Source: Gemmobacter sp.
GTDB taxonomy: Bacteria; Pseudomonadota; Alphaproteobacteria; Rhodobacterales; Rhodobacteraceae
Assembly (NCBI GenBank): GCA_030656535.1
Contig: JAUSPL010000442.1
Location: 1 to 6,910 of the forward strand
DNA length: 6,910 nucleotides
Reading direction: 5' to 3'
The position numbers and the translations under genes were made by a program. Under the pieces are notes generated by a model. That model made no database searches. It was not told the origin of the DNA and saw only the letters and a program-made list of their open reading frames with translations. This document shows positions 1-5,698 of the stretch, in pieces (positions within the stretch are counted from its first letter, which is position 1; each line of letters opens with the position of its first letter).

Positions 1-1214
1 CGAAAGCTGCCCTCATACACGTCGCCGCCGGGATAGGTTGCTATGCCCTGTCCCTCGATCTCGCCATCTTTGAACGCGCCCTCATAGCGATAGCCATCCT
101 TGCGAACCAGGACGCCGCGTCCGTGGCGCCGGTCTGCGACAAAGCCCCCGGTATAGACCGCACCGTCAGGGTAGGTCGCGACGCCCTCGCCTTGCCGGAC
201 GTCGTCGACCCAGTCGCCCTCATAGCTGTACCCGTCGGCATAGGTGATCTTTCCCTTGCCGTGGCGCAGTCCTGCGCGAAAGCTGCCCTCATAGCTTGTT
301 TGATTGGTATAGCGCATCACCCCACTGCCTTCGATCACCCCGGCGCGAAAGGTACCCTCATAGCTTTGACCGCCCTTCCAGGTGATGCGGCCTTGCCCCT
401 CGGGCAGGTCATCGCGCCACTGGCCGGTCTGCACACTGCCATCCGCATAGGTCATGGTGCCGGTACCGGCGATACGGCCCTCGGACCAATCCCCATCATA
501 CACATTGCCTGCAGCGTTCGTGAACACACCTTTGCCGTGACGCCTGTTGTTGGCGAAATCGCCTTCATAGCTGCCGCCAACTGCATAGCTGACGCGCCCC
601 TTGCCGTGGCGTTCACCGTTGACAAAGTCACCTTCATACACATCGCCATTCGCCAGTGTCAGTTTGCCCGGACCGTTCATTTGCCCGTCGCGCCATTCAC
701 CGACATGGGTCAACCCGTCGGGCATGGTCAACGTGCCGGTGCCGTGACGGTCGCCCGCCAGGATGTCACCTTCGTAAGTGGCGCCATCAGGATAGGTGAT
801 ACGGGCGCGGCCTTCCTTGACCCCGTCGACCCAGTCCCCATCATAGCTGTACCCCCCCGGGCTTTCCATCACGCCCGCGCCATGCGCAAGCCCGTTGCGG
901 AAACTGCCGGTATAGGTGACGCCTCCGGTGTAGGTTGCGGTTCCGGTGCCGGTCATGCGTCCCGTCGTCCAGTCGCCGTCATAGGTACCCCCATCGGAAA
1001 AGGTGATCTTGCCTTTCCCCTCTGGTTTGCCCGCGACAAAAGCGCCCTCATAGACGGACCCGTTTGGGAACCGGGCGGCCCCTTGCCCCCGGATTTCACC
1101 GTCAACCCAATCGCCGGTGTATTCATAGCCATCCGGCAGGCGATAGGTGCCCGTGCCGTGTTGCCGACCATCCCGGAACGACCCCTCGTAGACCGAGCCG
1201 TCATCGTATTGTTT
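1..1214 (-). repeat. Tandem array of 69-bp MORN units (17 full, 1 partial)
   Basis: Starting at residue 34 of the exported protein, 17 consecutive 23-residue (69-bp) units follow with no insertion or deletion, and an 18th is cut after 13 residues. Each keeps a G-x-x-Y-x-G-x-[FW] core and a G-x-G end. DNA identity between units is imperfect, but local copies stand out: positions 1-17 and 277-293 are identical and lie exactly 4 units apart. Units 6 and 15 share GYSY-GDWVD, and units 2 and 17 share DGEI-GQG. This suggests growth by duplication followed by divergence. Confidence 0.93.
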
Positions 1215-1313
1215 GGTCAGCACCTGATCTTGCGCCAGCGCGGGCTGTCCGCATGCCAGCATTGCAACCAGCAGAAATAGCCGGGGGGCGATCGCCCGTG
1301 CCTTGGGTGTCAT
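1..1313 (-). CDS. Exported MORN-repeat protein (C-terminus cut by window edge)
   Basis: An open frame runs from an ATG at 1313 to the left edge without a stop: 437 codons are visible and the C-terminus is missing. Residues 1-27 look like a signal peptide: basic start (K4, R6, R11), hydrophobic core LFLLVAMLA, then an ALA-QD cleavage site after A27. C21 in MLAC is a weak lipobox alternative. From residue 34 to the edge, everything is MORN repeat (consensus roughly Y-x-DG-x-x-YEGxF/W-x-x-G-x-x-x-G-x-G) in exact 23-residue steps. No catalytic domain is visible. MORN arrays form elongated beta-hairpin ladders used as scaffolds or in membrane and protein contacts; many bacterial ones are wrongly annotated as phosphatidylinositol-phosphate kinases. 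Export suggests a periplasmic or surface role, but the function is unknown. GGAGA lies 9 nt upstream of the ATG. The gene is divergent from nadE. The repeat and export calls are firm. Confidence 0.93.
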   Translation of the reverse strand, partial: MTPKARAIAPRLFLLVAMLACGQPALAQDQVLTKQYDDGSVYEGSFRDGRQHGTGTYRLPDGYEYTGDWVDGEIRGQGAARFPNGSVYEGAFVAGKPEGKGKITFSDGGTYDGDWTTGRMTGTGTATYTGGVTYTGSFRNGLAHGAGVMESPGGYSYDGDWVDGVKEGRARITYPDGATYEGDILAGDRHGTGTLTMPDGLTHVGEWRDGQMNGPGKLTLANGDVYEGDFVNGERHGKGRVSYAVGGSYEGDFANNRRHGKGVFTNAAGNVYDGDWSEGRIAGTGTMTYADGSVQTGQWRDDLPEGQGRITWKGGQSYEGTFRAGVIEGSGVMRYTNQTSYEGSFRAGLRHGKGKITYADGYSYEGDWVDDVRQGEGVATYPDGAVYTGGFVADRRHGRGVLVRKDGYRYEGAFKDGEIEGQGIATYPGGDVYEGSF

Positions 1314-1322
1314 CTGAGGTTG

Positions 1323-1327
1323 TCTCC
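1323..1327 (-). promoter_or_regulatory. Ribosome binding site of the MORN gene
   Basis: The minus strand reads GGAGA here, followed by 9 nt and the ATG at 1313. It supports that start, which also places a complete signal peptide at the N-terminus. Confidence 0.6.
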
Positions 1328-1470
1328 GTTGCCGAGCCGTTTTGCAGATAGCCTAGTGGCCGTCGCGCTTTGTGGCAAGCATGCCAGCCAGAACACTCGG
1401 CATAGGTCCGCCATCCCTTTCGCCGGGCGATGTTTCTGCTAGAAGATCGACAAGGATTTCTGATTGAACG

Positions 1471-1476
1471 AAAGGG
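1471..1476 (+). promoter_or_regulatory. Ribosome binding site of nadE
   Basis: AAAGGG lies 6 nt before the ATG at 1483. It is a modest Shine-Dalgarno match that favours this start, where the encoded protein begins directly with the first strand of the nitrilase fold (RFRLTLAQLNPTVG). Confidence 0.5.
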
Positions 1477-1482
1477 CCCGCC

Positions 1483-3141
1483 ATGGCCAACCGTTTTCGC
1501 CTGACTTTGGCGCAGTTGAACCCGACCGTCGGGGCACTGGCCGCGAACATCACCAAAGCGCAGACGGCATGGGCCGTTGCGCGGGACGCGGGTGCAGACA
1601 TGATTGCCCTGCCCGAGATGTTCCTGACGGGATACCAGACGCAGGACCTTGTCTTGCGCCCCGGCTTTCAGGCCGAAGTGGCGGCCAGACTGGCCGAACT
1701 GGCCCTGGCCTGTGCGGACGGCCCGGCAATCGGTATCGGCGCGCCGGACGTTCATCAAGGGCGGCTTTACAACGGTTGGCACATCTTGCATGGCGGCAAG
1801 GTCGTGACAGTGATCCACAAGCACCACCTGCCCAACAGCGACGTGTTCGACGAAAAGCGGGTCTATGCCTCTGCCCCGGTGTCGGGCCCGTACCGCATTG
1901 GCCCCCTGCGCATCGGTACGCCAATCTGCGAGGACAGCTGGCACCCCGACGTCGCCGAGACACTGGCAGAAACAGGGGCCGAGATACTGCTTGTGCCCAA
2001 CGGTTCCCCCTATGCCCGCGGCAAGCAGAGCGTGCGCCAGAACCTGATGGTCGCGCGGGTGATCGAGACGGGTCTGCCGCTGGTCTATCTGAACATGGTG
2101 GGCGGACAGGACGATCAGGTGTTCGACGGCAAGTCCTTTGTGCTGAACCCCGGCGGCGCGCTGGCCGTGCAACTGCCAGCGTTTGAAGAATGCTTGCGGC
2201 ATGTGGACTTCGTATCCGGCCCTGATGGGTGGCGCGCAGAGACAGGTGACCTGGACCTGTTGCCCGACGAATGGGAAAGCGATTACCGCGCCATGGTCGA
2301 AGGCCTGCGCGACTACATGGGCAAAAGCGGGCTGAAGCGCGTGTTGCTGGGATTGTCGGGCGGGGTGGATTCGGCGCTGGTGGCCGCGATTGCGGCGGAT
2401 GCGATCGGCCCTGACAACGTACACTGCGTGATGCTGCCGTCTGAATACACCTCGCGCGCGTCGCTGGACGATGCCGAGGCGGTGGCGCGCGCTATCGGCA
2501 CCCGGCTGGACACCATCCCGATCGAGGGTCCGCGTGCGGCGGTGACGCAGGCGCTTGCGCCGTTGTTTGCAGACACCAAGCCTGACCTGACAGAAGAAAA
2601 CATCCAGTCCCGCCTGCGCGGTCTGCTGCTCATGGCGCTGTCGAACAAGTTTGGCGCAATGGTGTTGACCACCGGCAACAAATCCGAGGTCGCCGTCGGC
2701 TATGCCACGATCTACGGCGATATGGCGGGCGGCTATAACCCGATCAAGGACCTGTACAAGACCCGCGTGTTTGAAACCTGCCGTTGGCGCAACATCAACC
2801 ACCGCCCCTGGATGCACGGGCCTGCGGGCGTGGTGATCCCGGCGTCGGTGATCGACAAACCGCCGTCGGCTGAACTGCGCGCCGACCAAAAGGACGAAGA
2901 CAGCCTGCCGCCCTATCCGGTGCTGGATGCAATCCTTGAGGGGCTGGTGGACCGCGATGCCTCGGTGGCCGATCTGGTCGCAGCCGGGTTCGACCGTGCA
3001 ACGGTGAAAAAAGTGGAATCGCTGGTCTATGGAAGCGAATACAAGCGGTTCCAGTCCGCACCAGGGGTACGTCTAAGCAGCCGGGCGTTCTGGCTGGACC
3101 GCCGATATCCCATCGTCAACCGCTGGCGCGACGGGTCCTAG
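1483..3141 (+). CDS. nadE: Glutamine-dependent NAD+ synthetase
   Basis: Cytosolic enzyme of the last step of NAD biosynthesis: nicotinate adenine dinucleotide + ATP + glutamine gives NAD+, AMP, pyrophosphate and glutamate. The 552 residues hold two domains. The N-terminal nitrilase-type glutaminase (about 3-260) has its triad visible as E45 (ALPEMF), K113 (IHKHHLPN) and C149 (TPICEDSW). The C-terminal synthetase (about 265-550) has the ATP-pyrophosphatase P-loop SGGVDS at 292-297, IQSRLRG at 374-380, TTGNKSE at 396-402, YNPIKDLYKT at 418-427 and the PPSAEL-DQKDEDSLPPY substrate region at 460-478. Length and domain order are normal for the bacterial two-domain form, so ammonia would be channelled between the active sites. 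Upstream is the divergent MORN gene; downstream the gene converges on the unknown CxxC gene and shares its stop region. No defect is seen. The long frame antisense to it is a coding shadow. Confidence 0.97.
   Translation: MANRFRLTLAQLNPTVGALAANITKAQTAWAVARDAGADMIALPEMFLTGYQTQDLVLRPGFQAEVAARLAELALACADGPAIGIGAPDVHQGRLYNGWHILHGGKVVTVIHKHHLPNSDVFDEKRVYASAPVSGPYRIGPLRIGTPICEDSWHPDVAETLAETGAEILLVPNGSPYARGKQSVRQNLMVARVIETGLPLVYLNMVGGQDDQVFDGKSFVLNPGGALAVQLPAFEECLRHVDFVSGPDGWRAETGDLDLLPDEWESDYRAMVEGLRDYMGKSGLKRVLLGLSGGVDSALVAAIAADAIGPDNVHCVMLPSEYTSRASLDDAEAVARAIGTRLDTIPIEGPRAAVTQALAPLFADTKPDLTEENIQSRLRGLLLMALSNKFGAMVLTTGNKSEVAVGYATIYGDMAGGYNPIKDLYKTRVFETCRWRNINHRPWMHGPAGVVIPASVIDKPPSAELRADQKDEDSLPPYPVLDAILEGLVDRDASVADLVAAGFDRATVKKVESLVYGSEYKRFQSAPGVRLSSRAFWLDRRYPIVNRWRDGS
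3138..3141. other. Convergent stop codons sharing CTAG
   Basis: nadE ends in TAG at 3139-3141. The facing gene ends in TAG on the minus strand at 3140-3138. The palindrome CTAG therefore supplies both stop codons and the two genes overlap by 3 nt at their tails. No untranslated space is left between them, so each transcript must terminate inside the opposing gene or run antisense into it. Confidence 0.95.
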
Positions 3142-3740
3142 GCGGTCGGGTGCAGCGCGGGCGCATATCCCGCGCGCAAGGTCGCAACAGTTGCGGCCGG
3201 GGTCAGCACCTCGACATCCCGATCGGGCAGCGGGGCGGGCGGGCCGTATCCCTCTGGCGCAAAACACCGCATCTGTCCGTGCAGGACCAGCCAAAGGCGG
3301 TTTTCGCTGCGCAGCATTGCGCCGTTTGGCAGGGTCTTTGCCGGGGCAAAGTGGGTCCGCTGGGTCCGCCCCGTCACGCGGCTTTGGTGCAACACGCGGT
3401 CAAGGTCGGGCGCCGATGGCACCCCGCCAAACGCCGCTGCCCATGCTGTCCGAAATCGGGTGAAATCACCCCGGCGACATTCGGCGCAGGGCCGGTGTCC
3501 GGCAGCAAGCGCCACGGCCTCGTCCAGAAAGAACAACTCGGTATATCTGTGCGGCGCCATCAAGGCTCGCTTTGGTCCCTTGAACGCAAGGACGCAACAC
3601 ACCCAGTTGCGGTGGCGCCAACGGGCGGGGCCAAGCACCTGACGATCATCGTGCAAGATCCCGCGGTTGCCCATGAACATCCCCCGCGCCGGGGTCGCGA
3701 TCACCTGCCCGTCGGGCATGACCCGGTTTTGCAGGGTCAT
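3138..3740 (-). CDS. Conserved protein of unknown function with GHRPCxxCRR motif
   Basis: A 200-residue protein of no assigned function; it resembles a family of hypothetical proteins I recall from proteobacteria. Visible blocks: an N-terminal LQNRVMPDG (3-11) and PARGMFMGNRGILHD (17-31), a tryptophan-rich stretch WRHRNWVCC (41-49), a central TELFFLDEAVALAAGHRPCAECRR (67-90), and a C-terminal half with VLHQSR, LPNGAM and a Pro-rich tail. C85 and C88 form a CxxC whose surroundings (HRPCAECRR) resemble the second cysteine pair of the Ada zinc-binding domain, but the first pair is absent, so metal binding is only a possibility. No signal peptide or membrane segment is seen, so it is probably cytosolic. 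Its ATG overlaps the kinase stop by 4 nt (ATGA) and no good Shine-Dalgarno precedes it, so translation is probably coupled. The coding call is strong; no function can be assigned. Confidence 0.85.
   Translation of the reverse strand: MTLQNRVMPDGQVIATPARGMFMGNRGILHDDRQVLGPARWRHRNWVCCVLAFKGPKRALMAPHRYTELFFLDEAVALAAGHRPCAECRRGDFTRFRTAWAAAFGGVPSAPDLDRVLHQSRVTGRTQRTHFAPAKTLPNGAMLRSENRLWLVLHGQMRCFAPEGYGPPAPLPDRDVEVLTPAATVATLRAGYAPALHPTA
3155..3175. terminator. GC-only hairpin at the convergent gene junction
   Basis: A perfect inverted repeat GCGCGGG / CCCGCGC with a 7-nt loop (CGCATAT) lies 14 nt after the nadE stop and inside the last codons of the facing gene. It would fold in either transcript. 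No T-tract follows on either strand, so it does not meet the classic intrinsic terminator pattern. It could instead pause polymerase or protect the nadE 3' end. Chance is possible in GC-rich coding DNA. Confidence 0.35.
3737..3740 (-). other. ATGA start/stop overlap (translational coupling)
   Basis: Read on the minus strand, 3740-3737 is ATGA: the ATG opens the unknown gene and the TGA closes the kinase gene. The sequence upstream of the ATG lacks a clear Shine-Dalgarno, which fits reinitiation by ribosomes finishing the kinase frame. It is the best evidence that the two proteins are made together. Confidence 0.85.
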
Positions 3741-4675
3741 ATCTGTTCAATCTTGCACGCGGCCAGCAGGCGATCGGCGTCCGACTGGTGACAAAGCTCA
3801 GTCCCGGGCGTCATGACGGCGGCGGCGGCGGCGGCGGTTCCGGCCAGCAATGCGGCAGCCGGGTCCATGCCCACTGCCAGCGCAAGGGTGAACCCTGCGG
3901 TAAAACTGTCGCCCGCACCGGTCTTGCTGATGACCGGCACCATTGGCGGAATGGCGTGCCAACGGCCCTGCACATTTGCCAGCACAGACCCTTCGGCACC
4001 ACGCGCAGCAACGACCATCTGCGCCGAACCAGCCCGCACCAGACTTTCGCAGAAATCTGCTGTATCTGCGGACGTCAGCAGGGCGCGGCCAGCCACTGAC
4101 TCGGCCTCGGCCTCATCCATGCGGAGCATGGAGACGCCGGTCGAGTGGGTCACAACGTGGTCCAGCGCCGCACCAGAAGTGTCGACGATCATCTGCCGGT
4201 CAGGCAGTGCTGCTGCCAGCCGCATGGGGAAATCGGCGGAAATGCCGGGCGGCTGGCTGCCCGACAGGACCACCAAGGCACCCGGCGGGGCGGCCATCGC
4301 AATAGCGCTGATCAACGGCGACTCATCCGCAACCTCTGGCCCCGGCAAGACAAACCGAAACTGCGCCCCTGCCGCATCGGTCACCACAAGGCTTTGTCGG
4401 GTATCGCCGGGCACCGGATGCACAATCACGCCCAGACCTTCGCCGCGCAGCAACTCGGCCAATCGTGTGCCCGTAGCCCCCCCCAAGACAACCAGCGCCC
4501 GGACGTCACCGCCCAACCGCTGCACAGCCCGCGCGACGTTCACCCCACCGCCGCCGGGTTCCGTCACCACCCCCGACAGACGCAGCTTCGGCCCCGAAAC
4601 CACCCGGTCCGCATGGGCGGAAACATCCAGCGCAGGGTTCAGCGTCACAGTCAGGATCGGGCGTTGGGCTGTCAT
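3737..4675 (-). CDS. pfkB: PfkB-family phosphosugar kinase (6-phosphofructokinase II type)
   Basis: Ribokinase/PfkB-fold kinase of 312 residues, predicted to phosphorylate a sugar phosphate with ATP; fructose 6-phosphate to fructose 1,6-bisphosphate is the likeliest reaction. It resembles E. coli PfkB (309 aa) more than ribokinases: TLNPALD at 11-17, GPKLRLSGVVTEPGGGGVNVARA at 28-50, RFVLPG at 107-112, SGSQPPG at 138-144, and KTGAGDSFTAGF at 251-262, with D256 as the predicted catalytic base. GTELC at 291-295 matches GTRLC in E. coli. The usual KPN-x-x-E segment is degenerate: LRMDEAE at 184-190, with Asp replacing Asn in NxxE. 1-phosphofructokinase or tagatose-6-phosphate kinase remain alternatives, since no fru-type PTS gene is nearby. 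The start has a GGAGG 5 nt upstream. The gene follows bhcR by 27 nt and overlaps the next gene by 4 nt. The family is certain, the substrate less so. Confidence 0.85.
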   Translation of the reverse strand: MTAQRPILTVTLNPALDVSAHADRVVSGPKLRLSGVVTEPGGGGVNVARAVQRLGGDVRALVVLGGATGTRLAELLRGEGLGVIVHPVPGDTRQSLVVTDAAGAQFRFVLPGPEVADESPLISAIAMAAPPGALVVLSGSQPPGISADFPMRLAAALPDRQMIVDTSGAALDHVVTHSTGVSMLRMDEAEAESVAGRALLTSADTADFCESLVRAGSAQMVVAARGAEGSVLANVQGRWHAIPPMVPVISKTGAGDSFTAGFTLALAVGMDPAAALLAGTAAAAAAVMTPGTELCHQSDADRLLAACKIEQI

Positions 4676-4680
4676 CGTGT

Positions 4681-4686
4681 CCTCCG
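4681..4686 (-). promoter_or_regulatory. Ribosome binding site of the pfkB-like gene
   Basis: The minus strand reads CGGAGG, followed by ACACG and the ATG at 4675. The strong match fixes the kinase start. It lies in the 27-nt gap after bhcR, where no terminator hairpin or separate promoter is visible. Confidence 0.8.
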
Positions 4687-4702
4687 AAAAATCTTGTTGG
4701 GG

Positions 4703-5521
4703 TCAGGCGGGGCGCTGGCCGCCGGTCGCTTCGGTTACCGCATCTGCAGCAGCACGCACCAGCACACCGATCCGCACGGCATCCGACAGGCCGACGCGGA
4801 AGGCAGGACCAGACACCGACAAACCGGCCACGGGTTCACCATAGGCGTTGAACACCGGGGCGGCGACGCAGCGCATTCCGGTCGCACGTTCCTGATCGTC
4901 GATGGCAAAGCCCCGGTCTCGCGTTCGCGCCAGATCCCGCAGCAGCGCGTGTTCCGACGTCAGCGACAGCGATGTGAACCCCGGCAACCCCTGCCGCGCG
5001 ATGATACCCTGCACACGGTCAGGCGAATACCACGCCAGCAACGCCTTGCCGATGCCTGACACATGCATCGGCCCCTTGGTTCCCGGCGGGAAAAAGGCGC
5101 GGATCGCCTCATGCGTTTCAACCTGTGACAGGAACAGCACCTCGTCGCCGGATTCAACGCCAAGATTGGCGGTTTCGCCGGTCTGGCGCATCAGGGCATC
5201 CATCGGCTGGCGGGCACGTTCAACCACTTTGGTCCGCCGCAAGAAGGCTGTGCCGATGCGAAAGGCGCCAGACCCGACATGCCAGATTTGCCCGGGTTCT
5301 TCCAGTTCCACCATTCTGTGCAATTGCAACGTCACCAGCGCGCGATACACGGTGGCCGGGGCTTCAGACGCCTTGGACGACAGGTCCGACAAGGTCAGGC
5401 CGGGGCTGGCTGCCAGCACCTCCAGCAATCCCAACGCACGGTCCAGCGACTGCACCGTGTTCTGGTCCGTCTTGTCATGAAAACTGCGCGGGCGACCACG
5501 GGGTTTCGGGGAATCAGCCAT
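4703..5521 (-). CDS. bhcR: IclR-family transcriptional regulator of the beta-hydroxyaspartate cycle
   Basis: A 272-residue IclR-family regulator. After a basic N-terminus (KPRGRPRSF, 6-14), the winged helix-turn-helix spans about 22-82, with the helix-turn-helix near LTLSDLSSKASEAPATVYRAL (42-62). The effector domain (about 95-265) shows HVSGIGKALLAW at 153-164 and the IclR-type GFAIDDQERATGMRCVAAPV at 204-223. Assignment as BhcR rests on its divergent placement next to bhcA, the arrangement described for the Paracoccus denitrificans BHAC cluster, where BhcR binds the intergenic promoter and glyoxylate affects binding. That literature is recalled, not checked. I chose the ATG at 5521: the frame stays open back to 5788, but that would overlap bhcA by about 90 nt, and codons before 5521 encode AT-derived, non-IclR sequence. 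An AAAAGG lies 10 nt upstream of the chosen start. The kinase gene follows after 27 nt. Confidence 0.88.
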   Translation of the reverse strand: MADSPKPRGRPRSFHDKTDQNTVQSLDRALGLLEVLAASPGLTLSDLSSKASEAPATVYRALVTLQLHRMVELEEPGQIWHVGSGAFRIGTAFLRRTKVVERARQPMDALMRQTGETANLGVESGDEVLFLSQVETHEAIRAFFPPGTKGPMHVSGIGKALLAWYSPDRVQGIIARQGLPGFTSLSLTSEHALLRDLARTRDRGFAIDDQERATGMRCVAAPVFNAYGEPVAGLSVSGPAFRVGLSDAVRIGVLVRAAADAVTEATGGQRPA

Positions 5522-5542
5522 GAACGAAGGGCCTTTTCTTCT

Positions 5543-5550
5543 TTTCGAAA
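5543..5550. promoter_or_regulatory. Second TTTCGAAA palindrome near bhcR start
   Basis: TTTCGAAA occurs here exactly as at 5629-5636, 86 bp away centre to centre, or about eight helical turns. It lies 22 nt upstream of the bhcR ATG, where a bound regulator could block its own gene. It may be an auxiliary BhcR half-operator or chance in AT-rich DNA. Confidence 0.3.
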
Positions 5551-5613
5551 TATGCTTTTGCCTGATGAAAAATGCATTGCTGTTGTTATGCAAGGATAAA
5601 CCGGGACGATCCC

Positions 5614-5643
5614 TGTTTTGAAAAACAATTTCGAAAAAATTGT
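5614..5643. promoter_or_regulatory. Overlapping palindromes, candidate BhcR operator
   Basis: Two perfect inverted repeats overlap by 3 nt. TGTTTT-GA-AAAACA covers 5614-5627. ACAATTT-CGAAA-AAATTGT covers 5625-5643 and contains the 8-bp palindrome TTTCGAAA at 5629-5636. The pair sits 55 nt before the bhcA ATG, overlapping or just upstream of where its promoter should be. IclR proteins bind AT-rich palindromes, often as paired dimers, which fits two abutting sites. No binding data are available from sequence alone. Confidence 0.5.
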
Positions 5644-5683
5644 GAAAAAAGCGCACTGGGGCTAACGTCATACGAACGCCGCC

Positions 5684-5690
5684 AAGGAGG
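5684..5690 (+). promoter_or_regulatory. Strong ribosome binding site of bhcA
   Basis: AAGGAGG, a near-complete anti-16S match, ends 8 nt before the ATG at 5699. It fixes the bhcA start and predicts high translation, as expected for a central carbon assimilation enzyme. Confidence 0.9.
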
Positions 5691-5698
5691 AGAGCGCA

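Larger units (their letters stand above)
1314..1482. promoter_or_regulatory. Divergent intergenic region, MORN gene / nadE
   Basis: These 169 nt separate two divergent starts and must hold both promoters unless a longer transcript enters. No convincing -35/-10 pair was seen on either strand. Two small inverted repeats are present: TGGCA-AGCA-TGCCA at 1373-1386 and TCGCC-G-GGCGA at 1420-1430. Either could be a protein site, but arms this short occur by chance in GC-rich DNA. Confidence 0.35.
5522..5698. promoter_or_regulatory. bhcR-bhcA divergent control region
   Basis: These 177 nt lie between the two starts and are far richer in A+T than the rest of the window, especially 5536-5650. The region must hold the promoters of both bhcR and bhcA. 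A weak plus-strand candidate is TTGTGA (5640-5645), a 17-nt spacer and TAACGT (5663-5668), but the -10 match is poor. Several palindromes (5543-5550, 5571-5578, 5614-5627, 5625-5643) make it the obvious BhcR target. Confidence 0.75.

Noticed and set aside
123..1280. Long plus-strand open frame opposite the MORN gene
   Set aside because: It is the antisense shadow of regular 69-bp repeats: the translation shows the same periodicity in low-complexity Ala/Ile/Pro-rich text, has no Shine-Dalgarno and matches no family. The minus strand has a signal peptide and a clear MORN consensus.
1420..1430. TCGCC-G-GGCGA inverted repeat upstream of nadE as a defined operator
   Set aside because: The arms are 5 bp in GC-rich DNA, and there is no second copy or known regulator to pair it with. 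It is mentioned only in the intergenic entry.
1201..2889. Very long minus-strand open frame (562 codons) opposite nadE
   Set aside because: nadE on the plus strand has every catalytic motif. The antisense frame overlaps both nadE and the start of the MORN gene, and its product is His/Arg/Gln-rich without recognisable domains, as expected from high-GC codon bias.
3817..3837. Seven CGG units in a row, a possible slippage (phase variation) tract in the kinase gene
   Set aside because: They encode six alanines within a helix whose length matches E. coli PfkB without an insertion. Trinucleotide changes would stay in frame, so there is no sign of a switch.
3813..4844. Plus-strand open frame opposite the PfkB-like gene and the end of bhcR
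   Set aside because: It crosses two well-supported genes, and its product is Ser/Thr/Pro/Ala-rich low-complexity text without domains.
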